Source: Thermovirga sp. (GTDB taxonomy: Bacteria > Synergistota > Synergistia > Synergistales > Thermovirgaceae). Taken from it: a stretch of 56,694 bases of DNA. Under the pieces are notes generated by a model, which was not told the origin of the DNA, made no database searches, and was given only the letters and a program-made list of their open reading frames with translations. Every line of letters starts with the position of its first letter. Position 1 is the stretch's first letter. Location: the NCBI RefSeq assembly GCF_017656375.1, contig NZ_JACDOB010000009.1:1-56694 (forward strand), given 5' to 3'. The position numbers and the translations under genes were made by a program. Below, piece by piece: positions 51,989 to 56,694 of this stretch.

Positions 51989-52822
51989 ATGCAAAAACCT
52001 TGGCAAAAACTACTCCTAGAAAAAGCTGAAAAAAAAGATGACTATTTTCTGGTGTCGTGGAAATTATGTAGACAAATTGCTGTAAAAGAAGGCATCCTAT
52101 CTCGCGATGTGGAAAGGTGGGCCTGCCAAAACGGCCTTTGTCCATCAAGATACGAACGATCCATTGGGACTCTAGGGCTAGAGGGGCAAGCTAGATTGCT
52201 TAAATCATGCGCTTTCGTGGCAGGATGCGGAGGGCTAGGTGGCCTTATTGTGGAACTACTGGCCAGAGCTGGTGTTGGCAAAATAATTTTAACAGATGGC
52301 GACAAATTCGATGACAACAACCTAAATAGGCAACTTCTTTGTGCAGAAGAACACTTAGGTGCCTTTAAGGCCGAAGTTGCCCAAAAAAGGATAAAAGCAA
52401 TAAACGGAGCGGTCGAGACCAAATGCCACTTGACGCGCATTTCGGAGGAAAATGCCTTAGCCCTACTTGAAGACGCAGATATAGCAATAGATGCATTAGA
52501 CAATATGAGCGCAAGAAAAGCCCTTTTAAATGCCTGCAGGCAAAAGAACATACCAATGGTACATGGAGCTATAGGAGGTTTTTGGGGGCAGGCAATGCTT
52601 ATTACTCCTAAGGACACTGCTCCATGGGAATTAATGGAATCAGAAACAGAGAAGGGCGTAGAGGTAAAAACTGGCAATCCGCCCTTTACTCCAGCATTTA
52701 TTGCAGCCATAGAAGCAGCGGAGGCAATAAAATACCTTGCTGGCATTGAGCCCCCCCTTGGAGATCTTCTTTTTTGTGACCTTAAAATCTATGATTTTCA
52801 AAAAATAAAAACTTCAAACTAG
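51989..52822 (+). CDS. ThiF/MoeB/HesA-fold E1-like protein lacking the usual cysteines
   Basis: 277 residues with GGAGAGGG before ATG. The ATP-binding G-C-G-G-L-G-G and preceding R-Y-E-R-S-I-G resemble MoeB/ThiF. D-G-D-K-F-D-D-N-N-L-N-R-Q-L-L also fits. The region that should carry the catalytic cysteine and the two CxxC zinc pairs (after G-A-I-G-G-F-W-G) lacks them. About 60 residues of extra N-terminal sequence precede the fold. Its neighbourhood (tungsten-type AOR) hints at a role in pterin cofactor sulfur transfer, but no MoaD/ThiS gene is seen. Confidence 0.75.
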   Translation: MQKPWQKLLLEKAEKKDDYFLVSWKLCRQIAVKEGILSRDVERWACQNGLCPSRYERSIGTLGLEGQARLLKSCAFVAGCGGLGGLIVELLARAGVGKIILTDGDKFDDNNLNRQLLCAEEHLGAFKAEVAQKRIKAINGAVETKCHLTRISEENALALLEDADIAIDALDNMSARKALLNACRQKNIPMVHGAIGGFWGQAMLITPKDTAPWELMESETEKGVEVKTGNPPFTPAFIAAIEAAEAIKYLAGIEPPLGDLLFCDLKIYDFQKIKTSN

Positions 52823-52836
52823 GCATTTAGTGCCTA
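52820..52836. terminator. Short hairpin between ThiF-like and IclR genes
   Basis: Perfect 6-base stem TAGGCA (52820-52825) / TGCCTA (52831-52836), 5-base loop, overlapping both stop codons. Confidence 0.4.
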
Positions 52837-53579
52837 AACTGTAGTTTATAGGAAAAATCATTAGCAGCGTCTTTAAGAAGCTGGATCCACAAGGGAACTT
52901 TTTCCATGTTTTCGTCAGTCCTAGGGGCATTCATGGCAAGACAAGCAAACACCTTTCCATCTTTACCGAATACGGGAACCGATACGCCCATCACCCCTAA
53001 GCTGAAAGTTTGGTCCTCCACACAGTATCCATTTACCCTTATTGCCTCATAATCTTTGAGCAATTCTTCTTTGTCCACTATCGTGTATGGGGTCCGCTTT
53101 TCCAAGTTGGCTTCCGATAAAATTTTCTCAATGGTCTGAGGATCCTGATATGCCGCTAACAATCTACCTGTAGACCCTCCATTAATAGGGAGGCCTTGCC
53201 CTATAAAATCATTAAATTCGTACAAGGCTCCTGGCCTGGTTCTCTTACATATGACTACTGGCCTGTCCCCTTCCCAGATAGCCAAATAAACTGTCTCATT
53301 TATGACCTGCAATAAGTGATCCAATATGGGGCCAGCAATTTCTTCGTAGCCGATATATTTGTTGTATACCCTCCCTAACCTAAGACATATGGGACCTAGA
53401 TGGTATTTCTTAGTCGAAGGATTTTGCACTACAAAACTCTCCTTGCGCAGCTCCACAAGAATTTTATAAAGGCCACTTTTAGCAAGCAACAATTCCTCCG
53501 AAAGCTCCGTGAGAGAATATTCAAATGGAGGTTCTGCAAGGGTTTTCATTATTTTCAATGCTTTTTCCAAACTAGACAT
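52827..53579 (-). CDS. IclR-family transcriptional regulator
   Basis: 250 residues. N-terminal winged helix (Y-S-L-T-E-L-S-E-E-L-L-L-A-K-S-G-L-Y) and a C-terminal IclR effector domain (Y-L-A-I-W-E-G-D-R-P-V ... P-I-N-G-G-S-T-G-R-L-L-A-A). Effector unknown. ATG with AGGAGG. A candidate operator lies upstream at 53644-53668. Confidence 0.85.
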   Translation of the reverse strand: MSSLEKALKIMKTLAEPPFEYSLTELSEELLLAKSGLYKILVELRKESFVVQNPSTKKYHLGPICLRLGRVYNKYIGYEEIAGPILDHLLQVINETVYLAIWEGDRPVVICKRTRPGALYEFNDFIGQGLPINGGSTGRLLAAYQDPQTIEKILSEANLEKRTPYTIVDKEELLKDYEAIRVNGYCVEDQTFSLGVMGVSVPVFGKDGKVFACLAMNAPRTDENMEKVPLWIQLLKDAANDFSYKLQFRH

Positions 53580-53643
53580 TGATTTGCCTCCTTAGGAGTT
53601 AAGTTTATCTATTAGAATAAACTCTCCGGTGTCTTTTTGCAAC

Positions 53644-53668
53644 ATGTTATTATTACAACAAATAACAT
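53644..53668. promoter_or_regulatory. Inverted repeat, candidate IclR operator
   Basis: ATGTTATT (53644-53651) / AATAACAT (53661-53668) with a 9-base spacer, in the divergent region between iclR and glnS. Confidence 0.35.
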
Positions 53669-53756
53669 ATTACGCATGTTTTTCTTTTTATTTGGTAGAA
53701 TACAATAATAGCTTCAGTATCGAGGCATTCTAAGGAATGGAGGATGATGTTCTAAG

Positions 53757-55436
53757 ATGAAAAACTCTTCACGAAAAGCCAACAATTTCTTGGAGCAGAT
53801 AATAATTGACGACCTTGAATCCGGAAAGGTAGACAAAATTATAACCCGATTCCCTCCGGAACCCAATGGGTATCTCCATATAGGCCACGCAAAGTCCATA
53901 TGCATCAACTTTGGACTTGCAGAAAAGTTTGGTGGAGAGTGTAACCTGAGATTTGATGACACAAACCCAACAAAAGAAGAGCAAGAATATGTAGATGCAA
54001 TCATAAGGGACGTAGAGTGGTTAGGCTTTAAATGGGCAAAGTTGTGTTTTGCCTCCGATTATTTCGACCAGTTCTATGAATGGGCCATAGAGTTAATAAA
54101 GGCTGGCAAAGCATACGTAGACCATCAATCGCCCGAGGAGATTCGCCGTACAAGAGGTACCTTAACAGAACCAGGTATAGAATCTCCCTACAGGAATAGA
54201 TCTGTAGAGGAAAACCTAATGCTCTTTGAAAAAATGAGAAAAGGCGAATTTCAAGAGGGAGAGTGTGTACTGAGAGCAAAAATAGACATGTCGCACCCCA
54301 ATCTTAACATGCGTGACCCCGTAATGTACCGTATTTTGAAGAAAAAACACCACAGGACAAAAGACAAGTGGTGCATTTATCCAATGTACGACTTCGCCCA
54401 TGGATATGAGGATGCCATAGAAGGCGTAACACACTCTATATGTACCTTGGAATTTCAAGACCACAGGCCTCTTTATGACTGGTTTTTAGACAATGTCAGC
54501 GTTCCCCACAGGCCAAGGCAATATGAATTTGCGCGATTGAATCTTTCATACACCGTAATGAGTAAACGAAAACTTTTAGAGTTGGTGGAAAAAGGTTATG
54601 TAAATGGATGGGATGACCCCCGAATGCCAACTCTAAGTGGCCTTAGGAGAAGGGGCTTCACTCCTTCATCCATAAGGAAGTTTTGTGAAGAAATAGGAGT
54701 ATCAAAAACTAACAGCCTAGTAGATATAGAATTTCTTTACCATTGCATAAGAGAAGAACTAAACAAAACTACAAATAGGGTAATGGCCGTACTCAATCCC
54801 CTGAAAGTAGTAATAGAAAATTACCCTGATAACTTAGTGGAAGAGATTGATGCCTTAAACAACCCGGAGGACCCCAATTCTGAATGGAGGAAGGTCCCTT
54901 TCTGTAAAGAAATATATATAGAAAAAGAAGATTTTATGGAAGATCCTCCCAAAAAGTACTTCCGCCTCGCCCCAGGCAGAGAGGTTAGATTAAAACATGC
55001 ATATTTCATAACATGCAAAGAAGTAATCAAAGACGAAAATGGAGAAGTGGTGGAATTGCGGTGTACCTACGACCCTGCATCAAGAGGTGGAGAATCTCCA
55101 GATGGAAGAAAAGTTAAAGGAACCATTCACTGGGTATCGGCAAGGCACGCACAAAAAGCTGAAGTCCGTTTATATGACAATCTATTCACTCTACGCAACA
55201 TGGACGAAATGGAAGAAGGAAAGGACTATAAAGATTACATAAACCCCAACTCCCTAAAAGTGATTACAAATGCACTCATTGAGCCAACGTTGAAAGACTT
55301 AAAACCTCTTCAGCGCTTCCAGTTCCTGCGCCATGGATACTTCTGTGTAGATTACGACTCTACCCCTGAACGGCCTGTCTTTAATCGCATAGTTTCATTA
55401 AAGGATTCCTGGGCAAAAATAGCAGGAAAAAAATAA
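53757..55436 (+). CDS. glnS: Glutaminyl-tRNA synthetase
   Basis: 559 residues. The class I HIGH motif reads [15 protein letters not shown], and V-M-S-K-R-K-L (KMSKS-like) lies near residue 268. C-terminal beta-barrel anticodon domains as in E. coli GlnRS (554 aa). Its presence means Gln-tRNA is made directly. ATG 12 bases after GGAGG. Confidence 0.96.
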   Translation: MKNSSRKANNFLEQIIIDDLESGKVDKIITRFPPEPNGYLHIGHAKSICINFGLAEKFGGECNLRFDDTNPTKEEQEYVDAIIRDVEWLGFKWAKLCFASDYFDQFYEWAIELIKAGKAYVDHQSPEEIRRTRGTLTEPGIESPYRNRSVEENLMLFEKMRKGEFQEGECVLRAKIDMSHPNLNMRDPVMYRILKKKHHRTKDKWCIYPMYDFAHGYEDAIEGVTHSICTLEFQDHRPLYDWFLDNVSVPHRPRQYEFARLNLSYTVMSKRKLLELVEKGYVNGWDDPRMPTLSGLRRRGFTPSSIRKFCEEIGVSKTNSLVDIEFLYHCIREELNKTTNRVMAVLNPLKVVIENYPDNLVEEIDALNNPEDPNSEWRKVPFCKEIYIEKEDFMEDPPKKYFRLAPGREVRLKHAYFITCKEVIKDENGEVVELRCTYDPASRGGESPDGRKVKGTIHWVSARHAQKAEVRLYDNLFTLRNMDEMEEGKDYKDYINPNSLKVITNALIEPTLKDLKPLQRFQFLRHGYFCVDYDSTPERPVFNRIVSLKDSWAKIAGKK

Positions 55437-55456
55437 TATATAATAAGACCACCTCA

Positions 55457-55482
55457 GGCGATAAAGCTTCAGCTTTATCGCC
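55457..55482 (+). terminator. glnS terminator
   Basis: Perfect 11-base stem GGCGATAAAGC (55457-55467) / GCTTTATCGCC (55472-55482), TTCA loop, followed by TTCCCTCTT. Confidence 0.75.
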
Positions 55483-55562
55483 TTCCCTCTTAAATACTGA
55501 CGTCACAGAGCAATCACCTACTACTCAGCATATCTAAATATCCACAAGGCTCTTTTCTCTTT

Positions 55563-55937
55563 TTATATGGCTGAAACATCCATGGAATGAACTTCTCCCA
55601 TGTCATCCTGAAACTCAACAATAACACGATCAGATGAATCTTTATACATGGTAAGAAAATGCTTACACTTAGTCTCAATTGAGTAATGCCCCGTCCTACT
55701 AGAAAAACATCCCTCAACTGGCTCATGACACAAAGGGCACTCAAAATTACAGCAGCTATCCGCTATATCATCCAAAGATACTGGAACTTCTTCACCCAAA
55801 TCATCTATAAAAAGAACCATGTTTTCAGATTTCACGAATCTATCGAAATGATCGCAACCTCTATCCAGCCCCTCAATCTCTGAATATCTGGTAATAGCAC
55901 CACATATGGGACATTCTACTCTCCAAAACTTCAACAT
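55563..55937 (-). CDS. Tandem-duplicated Cys-rich (zinc-site) protein
   Basis: 124 residues from ATG 55937 (a GTG three codons earlier overlaps the ribosome binding site). Two copies of a ~55-residue unit: V-E-C-P-I-C ... C-D-H-F ... V-L-F-I-D-D-L-G-E-E-V, then F-E-C-P-L-C ... C-K-H-F ... V-I-V-E-F-Q-D-D-M-G-E-V. Each unit has C-P-x-C plus a C-x-H-F, which looks like a zinc ribbon. No family known to me. Between glnS and the proC leader, divergent from the leader. Confidence 0.7.
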   Translation of the reverse strand: MLKFWRVECPICGAITRYSEIEGLDRGCDHFDRFVKSENMVLFIDDLGEEVPVSLDDIADSCCNFECPLCHEPVEGCFSSRTGHYSIETKCKHFLTMYKDSSDRVIVEFQDDMGEVHSMDVSAI

Positions 55938-56017
55938 CTTCACCACCCCCTCTACCTTATTATTAGTTTACCACTTTATCCAAAAATAAATCAACGGAAC
56001 AATTTAGGTTTCTAGAA

Positions 56018-56046
56018 TTGACGAAATATAAAAAACAGTTTATCCT
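56018..56046 (+). promoter_or_regulatory. Promoter of the proC leader
   Basis: TTGACG (56018-56023), 17 bases, TATCCT (56041-56046). Confidence 0.7.
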
Positions 56047-56084
56047 ACAGTCTAACCATATTAATGAGTATAGCAGGTGAAAAA

Positions 56085-56177
56085 ATGGCTTATGTAACCA
56101 GAAATACCAACCCTTGTCCTTGCCCTACCGTCATGCCTGGAAGATGCATCTTCCGGGGAGGGTTGGTTTTGTCTTGA
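56085..56177 (+). CDS. Candidate proline-rich leader peptide ahead of proC
   Basis: A 30-codon frame with CAGGTGA 4 bases upstream of the ATG. Codons 10-18 hold four CCT (Pro) codons and two Cys codons (N-P-C-P-C-P-T-V-M-P), then G-R-C. The RNA it covers folds: CCAACCC (56107-56113) can pair with GGGTTGG (56160-56166) around a perfect GGAAGA-TGCA-TCTTCC hairpin (56139-56154). A stalled ribosome at the Pro codons would open the outer stem. The peptide is not recognised; translation is inferred. Confidence 0.5.
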   Translation: MAYVTRNTNPCPCPTVMPGRCIFRGGLVLS

Positions 56178-56206
56178 GCCAGATTGTCTAAATCCAGGTG
56201 CAGGAC

Positions 56207-56248
56207 AAATGCCGCCGGTCTCGGAAGACCGGCGGCATTTTTTATTTT
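56207..56248 (+). terminator. Strong terminator between leader and proC
   Basis: Perfect 15-base G+C-rich stem (56207-56221 / 56226-56240), CGGA loop, then TTTATTTTTTT. It sits 25 bases ahead of the proC ATG, leaving no room for a separate promoter after it. Confidence 0.92.
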
Positions 56249-56272
56249 TTTAAAAAAAGAGGAGGGATGAAG

Positions 56273-56694
56273 ATGCCAGAAAAAGAAACCACCGTAACTA
56301 TCATCGGAGCGGGCATAATAGGAGGAGCCATAGCAGAAGCGCTAGCCCCCCACTTCAAGGTTATAGCGACAAGAAGAAAGATCCATAAGCTGAACGGCCT
56401 TGAGGAAAAAGGGGTTGAGGTCTCGCAAAACAACAAGGAAGCAGCACAAAAAGGGGACATAATAATTTTATCTGTGAAACCATCCCAAGTTATCAGCGTA
56501 TTAAAGGAAATCAAAGAGGAGGCAAGGGGAAAGGTCATCATCTCCTTTGCCGCAGCTATACCTACAGAACTAATGAAGAAAGTGGCATCGGATAGCAAGA
56601 TAGTAAGAGCCATGACCAATACCGCCGTCAAAGTGAGAAAAGGGTACACCCTCTACACCCATTCCGACGAGCTAGAGGAGAGAGAAGTCGCCCT
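56273..56694 (+). CDS. proC: Pyrroline-5-carboxylate reductase (cut by window edge)
   Basis: The first 140 codons are visible. ATG 56273 has GAGGAGGG 6 bases upstream (an ATG two codons earlier overlaps it). N-terminal Rossmann motif I-I-G-A-G-I-I-G-G-A-I-A-E and then I-I-L-S-V-K-P-S-Q-V and R-A-M-T-N-T-A-V fit ProC, which reduces pyrroline-5-carboxylate to proline with NAD(P)H. Another Rossmann dehydrogenase of the same superfamily is possible since the C-terminal domain is missing here. Runs off the right end. Confidence 0.8.
   Translation, partial: MPEKETTVTIIGAGIIGGAIAEALAPHFKVIATRRKIHKLNGLEEKGVEVSQNNKEAAQKGDIIILSVKPSQVISVLKEIKEEARGKVIISFAAAIPTELMKKVASDSKIVRAMTNTAVKVRKGYTLYTHSDELEEREVA

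Noticed and set aside
56085-56248. Known riboswitch or 6S/SRP RNA in the proC leader
   Set aside because: No consensus of the riboswitch classes or SRP/6S RNAs that I know could be matched; the mini-ORF explanation fits better.
1-56694. CRISPR array, insertion sequence or prophage
   Set aside because: No direct repeat array, transposase, integrase or capsid-like gene was seen.

Overview
The window is ordinary bacterial chromosome with no phage, transposon or CRISPR signature. The gene content suggests an anaerobic, amino-acid- and peptide-fermenting bacterium, most likely a member of the Synergistota; this is my inference from gene combination, not a database result. Pointers are a tungsten-type aldehyde:ferredoxin oxidoreductase, a fused ADP-forming acyl-CoA synthetase, an iron alcohol dehydrogenase, peptidase and asparaginase genes, a GlnRS, SpoVS, a ctsR-mcsA-mcsB-clpC operon and a selenoprotein gene. 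Coding sequence leans A+T rich and TTG/GTG starts are frequent.

Layout: 1-3 kb holds a NiaR-type repressor gene with a perfect palindromic operator, coupled to a sodium:solute symporter. 3-6.4 kb has a class II aldolase, a PhzF protein, an exported PpiC isomerase and a ClpP-class membrane protease. 6.4-11.1 kb is the CtsR heat-shock operon, whose promoter is flanked by two CtsR boxes. 11.1-15.7 kb is plsY, an ADP-forming acyl-CoA synthetase, an Fe-alcohol dehydrogenase and an L,D-transpeptidase. 15.8-22.2 kb has oligoendopeptidase F, an FMN oxidoreductase, a lytic transglycosylase, a HesB-like selenoprotein read through an in-frame TGA, truC, tRNA-Leu(GAG) and an AEC transporter. 22.3-26.8 kb is the ylxM-ffh-rpsP-khpA-rimM-trmD-rplS operon behind a consensus promoter; its TrmD has a long C-terminal extension. 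27-33.9 kb has a LUD protein, trkA-trkH, asparaginase, a TauE permease, a PPC-domain protein and a YbaK deacylase.

34.1-38.6 kb is a four-gene signalling operon: a small helical protein, a double KaiC ATPase, a PocR/GAF/GGDEF diguanylate cyclase and a GAF/HD-GYP phosphodiesterase. 38.6-44.6 kb has a DtxR regulator, a CitG-like protein, an XRE regulator, a radical SAM protein, a MATE pump, an RpiR regulator with a palindromic operator, and a UPF0173 hydrolase. 44.6-48.5 kb is hisS-aspS plus spoVS. 48.6-53.6 kb has the AOR, a CBS protein, an unknown membrane-anchored protein, a divergent E1-like protein and an IclR regulator. 53.7-56.7 kb has glnS, a tandemly duplicated Cys-rich protein, and a proC gene that starts just after a strong terminator preceded by a proline-rich mini-ORF.

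The points most worth a second look are the selenoprotein (19921-20208), the putative proC attenuator (56018-56272), the KaiC/c-di-GMP operon (34133-38590), the NiaR-linked symporter and the duplicated zinc-site protein at 55563-55937.
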